Below, piece by piece: positions 11,801 through 24,084 of a DNA stretch of 64,000 nucleotides. The stretch comes from Siniperca chuatsi (taxonomy: Eukaryota > Chordata > Actinopteri > Centrarchiformes > Sinipercidae). The position numbers and the translations under genes were made by a program. The stretch is from the NCBI RefSeq assembly GCF_020085105.1, contig NC_058051.1, forward strand, positions 6,994,501-7,058,500, in the 5' to 3' direction. Positions within the stretch are counted from its first letter, which is position 1. Every line of letters begins with the position of its first letter. The notes under the pieces were generated by a model, which saw only the letters and a list, made by a program, of their open reading frames with translations, was not told the DNA's origin and did not search any database.

Positions 11801-13800
11801 AAGGGACGAGGCGGAGACAAAGGTGTGTTGTACAGCCAACCAAATTGAACCGTTGTGACGTTTGCTTCTTGTCATAGGAGTTGCCCAAGTTTATAGGTTC
11901 CAGATTTCCTCCAAAGAAAGTTGCTACCATCCCCCCTTTTGCTGCCTGTTTCTCTGTCCCCCCCTGCCTCTCTACAACTCAGCACCATCATCAGTTGCTT
12001 TCAATATAGTTCAGAGAAAAGGGATAAAAAGCTGTAAAATAAGCTCCACAAATGTTTTTGTTTCTGGTTTGAAAGTTGGACAAAATTCATCTACATTTTT
12101 CTGCCACATCGTAGTTCTTTCTGCGTTATAATAGCGAAATGTGATGATTTTTTAACACATAACATTCCAGGCTGATGGAGTAATGGTTAGAGACTTAGGT
12201 AATCATTCTTTCATTGTTCATTTTCTGTTGGGTAAAAAAAATGTACATTGTTGTAATAACTGCGCAATCATTACAGACTGACGATAAATAGAAATAACTG
12301 TGTACAATACTTTAAATAAGGTAAGTGATAATAAATACGGGAATACAATAGTATATAATTTTACCATAACAAATTACGACCTCATTTGGGGTGTTCTATG
12401 ACTGTAGATCTCTTGAATAAATAACTGGAAAAATTTGCTAAAAACATTAGAGGAATTAGCACCTCTTATTAACAGAGAGTTCTTCTTGTTTGTGAAACAG
12501 AGACAGCATGTTTTATTTTACTTCCAGTAACTTGGCTGTAGTTTCTAAGCATAGACCTGGAGGGAGGAACGAGCTGGCATTCAGTCAGCACTGCAGCACT
12601 GAGGTCTAATCACAGCATTAAGGAAAGAATGAGTTCTGTGGATCAGAGGGAGGCCTGTGGGACATTTTGTTACTTTCATGCACTGAGCTACATCTAGAAT
12701 AAGCTTCGGTCCAGGTCCAATGTGGACTTTGCTCTCCAAACTTCTGGGTGAGACTTCAGCATGGCCCACGGCCACACCCCCACAAGAGAGGATTCTGTTG
12801 TTAGCGTTTCGATTTTCAAAGACAAGATGCTTCCCACTGATGAAAACGCTTGAGTGAAAATGGTTTTGTACAGGCACAGTTTGGACACAGAACTGGAAAA
12901 TCTCAAAGTCTCTCCACTGAGTCAGCTCAAACATGACTCAAGTCCAAAACAAGAGGAGAAACCTCTATTGTCTGACCGGAGATGATATAATTTCTCTTGT
13001 GCACACACCACTGCTCACCATGTATGTTTGTTGCCACAACAATATTTGCACTAGTAGGTGTAATATGTACACATACTATGTAGGAGCTTTTTGAGGCTTC
13101 TGTGATCCAGTGTTGTCTTCTTCATCATCTCCTCCTTTTCTTCTCCTTCTACACCCTGTACAAATCCAATGGGACAAGCCTCCACACAGTGCCCAGATGT
13201 GCCTATGATGCACTGGACTTGTAGTTTTATCCAACAGTAAACCTATTGTATGATCCAATCATGAGGTTGTATTTCTGTACAGTCTTTGTGCTTATTACAA
13301 ATGCACAGATCTCTGATGCAGTAACACTGCATGCAAAACCATGGGATTTTCTGTGTGGTTAGTTAAAGAGAGGGTGACAACCAAAAGAGAGGTCTGCATT
13401 TATTCAAATAAAGACATCTGCATTTGTCAATGAATTTGAACTTTGTGGGACTTGAAAGTAGTAGATGCGCAGGTAAACAGTCTGCATGGAGAGTAAATGA
13501 GTAACAAAACAGCCAAAATGTCTTTTGGTGCTGAATCACTTTTAGAAATATGAAAGTTTAGATATTGTAAAACTTGTGAAATTAACAATAACTAACTGAC
13601 TCTTAGTCAGGACATGGTTGCAGTTAAGGTGACCATCTGGTTACATTCGGTTAGCCATTCCTCCTAGAGCTCACCATGTGTCATTGTGATTAGTTGATGT
13701 GTTCTAAGACTGTTGACAAACCTACAGTATTGTCGGGAAAGTCACACACGTGAGTGACAAATGTCATCCTGGGGCCAATAAAATATATTGGGGTGGACTT
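11801..13800. other. Region upstream of twist3, no gene seen
   Basis: Non-coding in every frame as far as I can judge. The part at 12580-12940 is less AT-rich and complex, with open frames on the minus strand but no recognised domain or splice pattern. It may be a regulatory element of twist3. Confidence 0.4.
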
Positions 13801-14400
13801 AATTTAAAAGATAGATAAATGGTGATTTAAAATTTTAAAACCAAATAATGTTGCAGACAACGCCACCTGGTTAAGGAGTCCAGGTCTCCAGCTTACAATG
13901 TACACAGAAAAATCGGGGGAGAGCAGCACTGAGTTTCGAAAGAACACTGTAGCTTTAGTCGATTGAGCAACACCTTTTATTAACAATAGCTTAAAATATA
14001 AAATCAAATAAAATTACCACTATTACTCAAGGTTAAAAAGCAAATAAAATAGGCAGGTAGTTAAAATAGATAAACGCACAATGCCTAAAAAGAAGGGGCA
14101 TCAACAAGGAGAGGAAATCTAAAAGTCCAGCTATAACAAAGGGGGAATCTAAAAGTTCAATCACAGAAAGAAGCCCTCTTTGGTTAGGTTTAGGCACTAA
14201 AACCACTTGGTTAGGTGAGGAAAAGATCATGATTTGGGTTAAAATAAGTACGTTAGTTGTGCAAATTAACTTACGTATGTAAGATAAAATAAGTCAACGT
14301 TGACTTTTGGTTTCACACAGGACACGAACAGCGGTCTCCTGGTTGTAAGACCTGTGTTTGATCTTTGCTCTTGTCATAAGTACTATGGCCACTTGAGGTT
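13801..14400. repeat. Dispersed fish repeat with GGTTAGG-type core
   Basis: The part at 14170-14370 reads GGTTAGGTTTAGGCACTAAA, then a TTTCACACAGGACACGAAC segment, a pattern I know from many fish genomes as a high-copy interspersed repeat. The exact family and ends are not assigned. Confidence 0.45.
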
Positions 14401-14529
14401 GCCGCTTAACAATAAATGTAAATATGGGTCGTAATAAGCTGCTTTAAAGTTTGTTTCTGTTGATTGTGTGCAGATTGCAGACATCAATGAAAGCACAAGC
14501 ATACCTTTGAAGACACAACCTGCTGCTGG

Positions 14530-15430
14530 AAAATAGATTTTTTTTCTCTCCTTAAGGTTGGCATAGACAGCGCTATGTGGCTGAGTAATATATGAAATGG
14601 GGTTTGAAATACAGTCCTCCTGACCAAGTAACTGGTCTTAACTGCAACTGGTGCCTGGGCTTTGCAGTGGGGCTGCCCATTGCTTCCAAATAGTTAAGAT
14701 GTGCAAGATATACAGTATGAATTTCCCCATGGGGGTTAATAAGGTATAAACTTAAAAGCACCCTGTAGAGTTTTTGGCCACTAGTAGCGCTATGGAGCAA
14801 TGTTTTTAAAACCTGGTCCCTATTTTGTTTTTATGTGTGCAACGCACATCCACATGAGCACTTGGCAATGTAATATACAATCCTACAGACAGTTTCATGC
14901 TATTTCACTGATCAACAGTTGCCAGCAGTCATACCAAGAAAAATAGCAATCCACCAGCAAAGGCGACGAGGAAGACTGCTAGCCAATGTAAATATGGATG
15001 TAAACAATGCAGGTATGCAGGTAAAGTATTTTAACATTTTGGCTTAGCAGATGTTTTATGAAGAAGGAAATGCATTCAACACATTTGGTAGGCCTCAAGG
15101 ATACACAATGCATTTTGGTGAGAAACGCTGAATGTAAACACAACTATATATTTTTACAAAACTCCACAGGGTACCTTTAATAACTTATTATTGATAACAA
15201 TATTCACTCTCATTTTAGCTCTGTTTTAGTTTCCACAAACTCAAGGGGAAAATATCTGTTTCTTAGTTGCTAGATGCTCAACTATGTTCACTCCTAACTT
15301 TGTCTGCTGTTTAGTGCTGGACTATGCATACAATGTGTTCATCAGCGCTTTTTCACAGAAAACAGCTGGCTGGAAGCAGGGTTGATGAGAGCGAAGTTGC
15401 GAGACAGAAAACCACAAGTGGCTAAAAGCA
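14530..15430. repeat. Dispersed repeat, related to copy at 47590
   Basis: The segment 15195-15420 (AATATTCACTCTCATTTTAG, later a GCTAGATGCTCAACTATG-like stretch and an ACAGCTGGCTGG-like stretch) matches 47590-47840 with substitutions. Both are diverged members of one interspersed family. The upstream part at 14530-15180 contains GCGCTATG boxes at both ends. Confidence 0.5.
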
Positions 15431-16500
15431 AGGTAGAGCAACATCTTTCACATTTCACATCATCATTTGATCCATTATTAATATAAAATGTATTATTTCA
15501 TGCAGCTTAAATCATTTTGAAAGCCTTACAGGGTTTCTCATAAAAAAATAGGCATGCTGTCACACAATGATCAAATTAATATTAATACAATCACTCTGGC
15601 ATTGAATGATGAGAAATATTTACATCAGAAAGCCTGAGTTAGTAACAATCCTGCTCTCATACAATGCTTTGAGTTGTTGTGGAAATTAGTGTCCATAAAT
15701 ACTCCTGTGCACAGACCGCAGCCAAACTGGCTGATTCCTTTTCATCTTTTCTTTAAACATCATGAGATGAGATGGGACACCTGTGATGGATCACAAGTAT
15801 TTACATATCACAGCTTCCTTGAAACTGTTCCTTGCGTACTAAAAATAAATACCTCTGAGCTACAGGAGTGAGTGATGGAAAATGGATATCAGGTCTTGAT
15901 ATAAACACAGATATATTGGGGCAAGGGAGAAGGGAGGGGCAGCTCACGCTCACAATACTTAGTCTTGTATGGGAAGGCCCCCCAGAGGCTGACTGCATCT
16001 GGAAAAATGGGAAAAAAACACCGGACCCTCTCTGTTTGAACTGCATGCTCAAATGAGGACTTACCATAAATATTTCCACCAAGACAAATGGGACAATGTT
16101 ATCACATGTGGAGCTTGTGTATACACACACATGGCACACACACATTGCTTGACAATGCATGGATTTCCAATGTGGCATGCATTTAAAGAAATAAAGAGGA
16201 TCAACTATATGAACAAGTCGGTTAAAGGTAAGGTACAGTACCTCGTAAAATGGTGTTTGTTATTTTATATGAGTGGAACTAATTTTCCTATATAACAGCT
16301 ATGATTGTCCTCTATTTGAACAATTTTGGTAGATTGTTTCTCTAAAATCAACAATCTATCCACATTTCACAAAGTTTTTTTTGCAGGGCATGGATTGGAT
16401 TAGACAGAGTTGGTATACAATATTTTTCCCCATTTTCTACTACTGTCTTGTCCAATCCTGTTTTACTTTTTCTGAGTAACAATGTGTGGTTTAAACACTG
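15431..16500. other. Intergenic, nothing recognised
   Basis: AT-rich sequence without a supported gene or transposon end. Confidence 0.4.
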
Positions 16501-17345
16501 TAGGTAATGGTTCTTAATGTTGAACAACCCACAGAGAATTATCACCCAACCCTGCAGTTCCCCTCAGCTCCATGGAGCATTTTAGCTTCTTTCAGCTCAT
16601 TGTTTTGGTTTTACTGTACTGTTTTGGTTCACTCTCATCGCTCTCATCAAATCCATTTCCAGCCGCAGCAGGCAGTTGTTTTCAGAGAAAAAGCTCCTGA
16701 TAAACCTACTATACGCTACCTGTCTACCACCAAAAAACAGACAAAGCTAGCAACTAACTTGGAGCATTTAGCACCTAGAGGCAAATCTTTGCCTAGAAGT
16801 TGGTGGAGACCAAATCAGAGCTAAAAGGAGAAACATGGACAGAAACATGACTCCAAATGAATGCTAATGTTGGTCCGTGTCTGCTGGCTGTATAAATAAG
16901 TGTCAGTCATTACTGCTGCCATCACGTTCACAGAGATGAATTAAATGAAAGCAGTCATTAGTAATTACACAAAAATGTCTTGTCACATTACAATACTCAC
17001 ATCAACAGTGGCAAACATTGTTCATTAAATATTTGATCAGAGTGTCAATCAGCCAAGTGAATATTGAACTTAAATTTGTCAGGTGGTCAGAAACACCACG
17101 CCAAATAATATGATGCTTTGTGTCTGCTGGATGTGTAAGTAGGCAAATGTTTGCCAGCATGCTAGTCATAACAAGCCGACTGTATGTTGGGGCTGTGTGT
17201 CTTTCTGCCCCCATGGTAGTAAAAAATAATAGAAATACAGACTTACTCATTCAATATTTTTATATACAAACAAAGGAACCCGACTCTGCAGTTCCCCTTA
17301 ACTCAGTGAAGAGTTTTAGTGCCTTTTAGTGTCTTACAATTAGCC
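16501..17345. repeat. Probable interspersed repeat with internal duplication
   Basis: A CTGCAGTTCCCCT-containing block at 16551 recurs at 17287, and a GTGTCTGCTGG block at 16877 recurs at 17119. This indicates a diverged internal tandem duplication. Protein coding is not supported. Confidence 0.4.
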
Positions 17346-18675
17346 ATAATGGCCATTCCAGGTGGAAACTTTATGTGTTTACTTTCAGTTGAACTCAAGA
17401 CAAGCGTTTGAAATCATTCTTGTAAGAACTATGTTTACATGAAAAGCTGTAGGAGGCTGGCGCAGCTTGCCCGATATACATTGTTTTGTGTGAGTACTCG
17501 TTCCCCCGAATCTCTACAATGGAGATGTTGAGTACAAAGGTAGCTTGTCCCATAGAGCCACAATGGCCACATTTATGGGAAATAGGCCAGGTTGAAATAA
17601 ACCTGAATTTTCCTTTAGGGCAGAGACCAAAATCTCAGCAGTGTGTTTAGACTTAAATGAAGCTTACCAGTATCAGATGTTTGTGAAGAAGCTCACAGAT
17701 GACAGCACAAGTTTGTCTTCAACTCCTTTTTTTCCTTCTTCCCATCTTTGAATCCCTGGTCCTTGAAATTCTGTAATATTATTGAAATGTGGGCATTAAT
17801 GAAAATCCTTTACTTGATAATGTTTTTGACTCCTCAAATATGGTATGAAACAAGCTCAATACTATAGAATGTGTTTTGATGAGCCTGATACAAAACTGGA
17901 ACTTCAACATTCTATAACAGGGAATTTCTTCAGCTATGATCAACAAAAGGTAACTGTCAGTCAAAAATATTAAACACCTCATGCTGCTTTTAAAATGTTT
18001 CTTAGGTTTCAGTTGTAGGCTACACAATGAAGATTTCACGGTGTCTAAAACAGCTCACTGGGGGTAGTTGGAGAAATAGCACTGAATATGTTACCTTAAA
18101 CACTTTAAAAACACTGCCCTGGATCTATTAAAATGCCTGATCTATGACAAACGAAAACATTCTTGTCTCCAGTCTGGCTTTTAATCTCCCAACTGCCATG
18201 ACACTCAAGACATTATCTCATCATGTGAGCCCTCAGCTCCAGTAAGAAAAAGGAAAACAAATGTTTGAGAACACAATTCTACAAAAAACCAAGAAAGCTC
18301 TCAAAATACTGGATGTGGTGTGAGGAGAATAGCCTAAGATCACGTACAAAATAAAATGGATAGAAATGAAGACAGTGGGTTGAATACCTAAACTCCAACG
18401 ATTCTTGGAACTATGAAAATGTTCCTCCAGTCCAAAAACGCCACAAGCCTCTAGTGTTGACTTTACACCCTAACTTAGGAGAAAACTTACACATGGCTGG
18501 TGCAATCCAGTGCATCTGTGTTTTTATAGATATGGCATTTGCCATTATTACTGATATTGGTCAGCAAAATTTCAAAACAATGCCTTACGTTCTAGGAAGG
18601 AGCAGTTATCCAGGTAGCTAGCTACTGGCTTGCCATTCAGATTCATATCCTTCAATCTGTAGCAGCTGCCGTAGC
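17346..18675. other. Intergenic, nothing recognised
   Basis: AT-rich sequence with no gene or clear repeat structure seen. Confidence 0.4.
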
Positions 18676-20116
18676 CAGAGATGGAAAGAGTATGTGAATA
18701 CTATACTCAAGTAAAAGTAAGTACTTGTGTTAAAATGTACTTAGATACAAGTGAAAAGTAAGTCAGTTAAAATGCACTCTGAGCAAATGTTAGGGTTAGG
18801 GTTACGTTTTGGAAATTATTGGTGATACATGATGCTACTGTTAAACTGGAGAACACCTTTAGGCTACAAGTGCATTAAATGTCAATCCAAAAACAGTAGT
18901 GGAACAACATCACGGCCACTGAGACCCAGCATGCACTTGTTGGCCACGCAACATCTTGGGTGTGTTTGATTTGTTCACTTAGCGTGCTCACGGGGAGGTG
19001 CATTAAATCAGTGATTGCTAGATGTAGTGTAGATGATGCATCCTTTTTTAACTGTGAGTGTCAGCTGAGTGCAGAGTGCATGTTTGGATGTAGAGCTCTC
19101 TGGAGCTCTGCCCTCTTGCAGCATGGTCCGGCAGCCACAAACACACCAGCAGCTGCTGCTTCGTCTCCTTCTTCTTGTTTTGTTTTGATTGGCGGTTGGC
19201 AACCAGCTTGCAACATCCTTATTTCCATCTACTTCTACATGAGTAGGGACCCAGTCTGTACATTACAGACTGTACCCAGTCTGTAAATGATGAATTTCAA
19301 AAAGAAGGTGGTCTGCAGGATTTCACAGATTTAATGCTTGTGAGTGCTGCCCAACCAGCAGATGCAATTATTTTTGCTGTTTTCTTTTAACCATTGCAAA
19401 GCTATCAAAATAGCTAAGAGCTCGACTGTATAAACTGAAAAGTGATCTTTGGTTCTTTTCTTACCTCACATTGTAGTATGAAAACTGCAGCTCCTGTACG
19501 TCCAGTCTCAGGGTCTTTTGAACCATCTGTAAATATCTCCAATTTATGCAAAGTGCTGCTCAATCTAGCAGCTTCTTCTCTGCAGCAGCCGCTGATTTAA
19601 CACCTTTCCTTTTTCCGCCAGCGACCAGCGCCCACCAGAAGGTGGCGCTCTAGGCGACCGCCTACATGGCCGGTGCCCAGAGCTGCCCCTGGTGGAGCAG
19701 GTCAGGTGGTGAAACTGACGGGAACGGGGTTATAGGAGGGCAGGAGGGAGCGGCTGGGGCTGAAATGACAAGAGAGTTACAGACAGGGAAAACCAGGCAG
19801 AATGAATGAATGATCAGGAAGGATTCATGACCAAAACGGTTGTGAACCACAGGTTTAATCTTTAACAACGCGTTGTATTTTATATCATCAAGTTTTTCCC
19901 TTTAAAAAAAAAAAGTAAATTCTTAATTAGAAAAGTAACCAGTAACTACAGCTGTCAGATAAGTGTAGTGGAGTAAGAAGTACAAGATTTACCTCTAAAA
20001 TGTAGTGGAGTGGAAATTAAAGTAGCAGAAAATTGATATACTCGAGTAAAGTACAAGTACCTCAAAATTATACTTAAGTACAATACTTGGCTAAATATAC
20101 TTACTTTTCACCACTG
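18676..20116. mobile_element. Non-autonomous DNA transposon, CAGTGGTGGAAAG family
   Basis: The left end reads CAGAGATGGAAAGAGTA followed by CTCAAGTAAAAGTAAGTAC. The right end is its inverse, with TACTTAAGTACAATACTTGG and TTTTCACCACTG. This is the well-known fish repeat with ACTCAAGTA-type subterminal repeats. No transposase was found in the 1.1-kb interior, which holds unrelated sequence including one copy of a 154-bp duplicated block. The target duplication is not convincing. Confidence 0.65.
19388..19541 (+). repeat. 154-bp identical duplicate, copy 1
   Basis: Read base by base, it is identical to 23331-23484, from TAACCATTGC to ATATCTCCA. It lies inside the transposon at 18676-20116. Sequences on both sides differ between the copies. 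Confidence 0.9.
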
Positions 20117-21016
20117 GTGTTATGTAGGCTGATGACTTGCAGATGGTTAAAATTACCCTTGTTGACTGAGTTTGGAGGTATGGCTCCTTTTGCCGGTTGT
20201 TTTTATATTCTGACAGCCTCTCTTGCATGTACAGGCACGGGCAGTTTTGGAGGAAGTAGCTATTCAGAGTAAAACTAGCAAGAACCACAATGTAAAAAAT
20301 ACTCTGTGACAAGTAACAGTCTTGCATTGACAATGTTTCTTGCCAGCTAGTAGTAGTTTTGAGCTGAAAACAGGAAAACAAACATCTGTTTTAAATTTTT
20401 GGTGCATACAGAAAAACGAAATATTGATTAGTTTTTTCGTTTTTAATTTGCCCGATTGAATGGAATAATTAAATGAACGGATGATACCATAAACTAATTC
20501 TAAAAACAATAAATGTAGTTGAATAAACATGCTTTACATTAATTCATTCCAGCAGTGAGGACTCGGACTCGGACTGTTTTTCTTCAGGTAAAGGCATTTA
20601 CATTTACATGTTCACCCTGTTTCACATTCATTTCCATTGAGGCCCGAACGACGGGCAAATTTAAGTGTGCTTTTCGCTGCGATCTCCAGCTGGCTCCGGC
20701 GGATTTGCGAGTCTGAGTTTAACTTTGACCGAGCTGATGTGCTCCCCAATAGATACAGTGATGAGTTGTGTTTGGAAAAAGTTATTATTCTAGAGTGTTT
20801 TATTACAATATTTAGTACATTATCACACTACCAGACTATTAATTGTAGCATCTCTCTCTAAAACTGTTAACAGTATGTGATCGCGCTGATCAATGTTAAT
20901 TTATTACCCGCATCAGAAAAGTGACATCACATCCTTTTTCAGGGCCAAGTGAATGTGATATGCCTTCAGAACCAGCTGATGCAAAGTGAAGTTCGACCAC
21001 ATTCATTTTCTATGGC
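20117..21016. other. Intergenic, nothing recognised
   Basis: No supported gene. The region lies between a DNA transposon and a short repeat fragment that precedes an L2 LINE. Confidence 0.4.
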
Positions 21017-21113
21017 AGCGTTTCCCAAACCTCTCCTGGAGAATGTCCTGCGTGTTTTAGATCTCTCCCTGCTCCAACACAGCTGCTTTAAATGATTTGC
21101 TTGTTATCAAGCA
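21017..21113. repeat. Fragment of a TTCCCAAAC...CTGGAG dispersed repeat
   Basis: GCGTTTCCCAAACCTCTCCT and TCTCCCTGCTCCAACACAGC match an element common in fish intergenic DNA. Only one end is present, stopping at GTTATCAAGCAG where the L2 copy starts. Confidence 0.4.
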
Positions 21114-23125
21114 GTTTTAGGAGTTCATAACAAGTTCCATCCCAACTAGGGTGCTTAAAGAGATTTTACCCTTAGCACTTCTTTACCAAATATGATCAAT
21201 CTATCTTTATTAACAGGCTATGTACCACAGTCCTTTAAAGTATCTGTAATTAAACCTCTTCTTAAAAAGCCCATGCTTGAACCAGGGGTTTTAGCCAACT
21301 ATAACTAACCTTCCCTTTCTCTCTAAGATCCTTGAGAAAGCAGTTGCCAATCAATTGTGTGACATTCTACATAACAATAGTTTATTTGAGGATTTTCAGT
21401 CAGGATATAGAGTGCATCATAGCACAGAAACAGCACTAGTGAAAATTGCAAATTACCTTCTAATTGCATCAGACAAAGGACTTGTCTCTGTACTTGTCTT
21501 GTTAGATCTTAGTGCTGCATTCAACACCATTGACCATCACATCCTATTACAGAGACTGGAACATTTAATTGGCATTAAAGAAAACCACAGTAAGCTGGTT
21601 TAAGTCCTATTTATCAAATCAATCTCAGTTTGTAAATGTTAACGATGAATCCTCCGTGCACGCCAAAGTTAGTTACGGAGTTACGCAAGATTCTGTGCTT
21701 GGACCAATTCTATTTACCTTATATATGCTTCCTTTAGGCAATATTATTAGAAAACATTCCATAAACTTGCATTGTTATGCAAATTATACCCAATTATATC
21801 TATCTATCAATATATCAAGCCAGAAGAAACCAATCATTTAGCTAAACTTCAAGCATGCCTTAAGGACATAAAAACCTGGATGACCTGCAATTTTCTGATG
21901 TTAAACTCAGAAAAAACAGAATTAATTGTACTTGGCCCCAAACACCTCCAAAACTCATTATCTAAAGATATAGCTACTCTAGCATTGCTCTGGCTTCCAG
22001 GCACTGCCCTGGCCTCCAGCACCACCGTAAGGAATCTCAGAGTTATCTTTGATCAGGATATGTCTTTTAACGCCCACATAAAACGAACTTCAAGGACTGC
22101 CTTTTTTCACCTGCTTAACATTGCAAAAGGCACATCCTGTCTCAAAAATATGCAGAAAAACTAGTCCATGCAATTGTTACTTCTAGGCTGGATTATTGCA
22201 ATTCTGTCATGGTACAGCTGTACCACTCCTAGTGTCTCTGTCTGTTTATCCCCTGTTGGTTGGTCCAATCAGAGACTCACACACCTGCTACCCATCTGCT
22301 GCTGCTCACCTGCTCTCCATCCACCAATCAACACCTGGCAGTATATTTACCCGGCTCTTCTCACCAGTCTTCGCCAGATCGTCTGTTTACCCGAGTGGTA
22401 TTACGCTTCAGCCTGTGACTTAACGTTCTAGAAGATGACCTTCATGTTATCTGAAACCCTGACTAACTCTCTGACTCCCGGTGTTCAGGTTCATTCCTCT
22501 CACCTGCCTCCAAGTTACTCACTGGCTTTCCAGGAAGACGTCACCTCGGATTTCCACTGCTCCACCACTACCCACTCTCCTTGCTCCGCCTGCCTGCTCT
22601 CCCCAGTCTCTTGCCAGCCCACTGTCTTCACCCAGTCCGCCAGCCACAGCGATTACCTCCACACTCCTGGTTACTCATTGTACTATAATAAACTAAAACT
22701 AACTACTTCAACTTGCTCTGTGCTAGTCATGCTTTTGGGTCCAGCCACGGTGTACCATAACAAATTCCTTATTATCAGGCTGCCCAAATAAGTCCCTTAA
22801 GACTTTCCAGTTGATCCAGAATGCTGCTACACATGTACTGACAAGAACTAGCAAAAGAGATCCTATTTCTTTTAGCTTCTCTGCATTGGCTCACTGTGAA
22901 ATCCAGAATAGAATAAAATCCTTCTCCTCACCTACAAAGCCCTTAATGATCAGGCACCATCGTATCTTAAAGAGCTCATAGTATCCTATTACCCCACTAG
23001 AACACTTCAGAATGCAGGGATACTTGTGGTTCCTAGAGTCTCCAAAAGTAGAATGGGAGTCAGAGCCTTCAGCTATCAAACTCCTCTCCTGTGGAATCAG
23101 GTCCCAGTTTGGGTTTGGGAGGCAG
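21114..23125 (+). mobile_element. L2-type LINE, degenerate, interrupted by a solo LTR
   Basis: Reverse transcriptase remnants are visible: [10 protein letters not shown] and [15 protein letters not shown] at 21417-21539, GVTQDSVLGPILFTLYMLPL at 21680-21739, and then a C-terminal SRLDYCNS segment. Stops and shifts break the frame at 21303 and 21601, and the catalytic YADD is replaced by YANY at about 21775, so the copy is dead. The LTR at 22205-22762 splits a codon run that continues cleanly on the other side (LLSGCPNKSL). The 5' part and 3' tail are missing. Confidence 0.85.
22205..22762. mobile_element. Solo LTR of an LTR retrotransposon, 558 bp
   Basis: It begins TGTCATGGTAC and ends GTACCATAACA, an inverted terminal pair with TG...CA borders, and is flanked by the 5-bp duplication AATTC (22200-22204 and 22763-22767). 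Inside are TATATTT at about 22340 and an AATAAA at about 22687, in the right order for promoter and polyA signals. No internal coding region or second LTR is present, so it is a solo LTR left by LTR-LTR recombination. Gypsy type is likely from the end sequence and 5-bp duplication; no proteins are present to confirm it. Confidence 0.85.
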
Positions 23126-23139
23126 ACACAATCTCCATA

Positions 23140-23250
23140 TTTAATTGGAGTAGAGTTGAAGTAGCATAAAATAAAATACTCAAGTAAAATACAAGAAACT
23201 CAAAGAAAGTACAATATTTGGGTAAATGTACTTATATTGTTGCAGTGTAA
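23140..23250. repeat. Right-end fragment of CAGTGGTGG-type element
   Basis: The ACTCAAGTAAAATACAAG and AATATTTGGGTAAATGTAC strings match the right part of the 18676-20116 family. The rest of the element is absent; it directly follows the L2 copy. Confidence 0.5.
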
Positions 23251-23330
23251 CAGTGTCATGTCCACTGGAAAGGTATGCTTTAGACCTGCAAGATCAGTAG
23301 TGGAGGAAGTATTCAGATCCTTTACTTATA

Positions 23331-23481
23331 TAACCATTGCAAAGCTATCAAAATAGCTAAGAGCTCGACTGTATAAACTGAAAAGTGATCTTTGGTTCTT
23401 TTCTTACCTCACATTGTAGTATGAAAACTGCAGCTCCTGTACGTCCAGTCTCAGGGTCTTTTGAACCATCTGTAAATATCT

Positions 23482-23484
<3 letters not shown>
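23331..23484 (+). repeat. 154-bp identical duplicate, copy 2
   Basis: Identical to 19388-19541 and directly followed by a TA microsatellite. It is inserted in the left part of a non-autonomous transposon. Confidence 0.9.

Positions 23485-23534
<50 letters not shown>
23485..23534. repeat. (TA)n microsatellite
   Basis: About 50 bases of perfect TA repeat at the 3' edge of the 154-bp duplicate. Confidence 0.97.
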
Positions 23535-23538
<4 letters not shown>

Positions 23539-24084
23539 ACTAATACCACACTGTAAAAATAAAAGTCCTACATTAAAAATCTGACTTAAGTAAAAGTATG
23601 TAAGTATAATCAAGAAAATGTACTTAAATTATTAAAAGTAAATACTCAATGCAGAAAGTAGGCCCTGTGACTGTTATACTATTATATTTTATATCATTAT
23701 ATTATTATTTCTCATGCATTAATGTAAAAGTGTGATTTTACTGTTGGAGCTAATTTTTAACTATTTTGCATAGGACTGCAACTAATGGTTATTTTCATTA
23801 TCAATTAATCTGTTGATTGTTTTCTTGATAAATTGATTGATTGTTTAGTTTATTTGTGATTCTGGAAATATTAAATGTTTTTGCACGAAAAATTATTTAA
23901 ACAATTATCAAAATAGTTGCCTATTAATTTTGTGTCAATCAACTAATTGATAATTGACAAAACCGTTTCAGCTGTACTTGTACATGTTGTCATAACAAAA
24001 CATCATAAGTAAGTAATAAGTACCTCAGATTTGTACTGAAGTACAGTACTTGAATAAATGTACTGTTATTCAAGGCCTCCTCTG

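Larger units (their letters stand above)
23295..24084. mobile_element. Non-autonomous DNA transposon with nested insertion
   Basis: The left end CAGTAGTGGAGGAAGTATTC and the right end GTACTTGAATAAATGTAC...CCTCCTCTG are inverse of each other and belong to the fish family with AAGTAAAAGTA subterminal repeats. A 204-bp block (154-bp duplicate plus a TA run) interrupts it at the usual TTTACTTAAGTAAAAGTA stretch. No transposase coding was seen. Confidence 0.65.

Noticed and set aside
12581..12934. 117-codon minus-strand open frame upstream of twist3
   Set aside because: No family resemblance. Kept only as a possible conserved element, not as a gene.
15801..16178. 125-codon minus-strand open frame
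   Set aside because: No recognised domain, no splice or promoter context, overlapping open frames on the other strand; likely chance.
18789..18805. Telomere-like TTAGGGTTAGGG
   Set aside because: Only two to three units, inside a transposon; not an interstitial telomere array.
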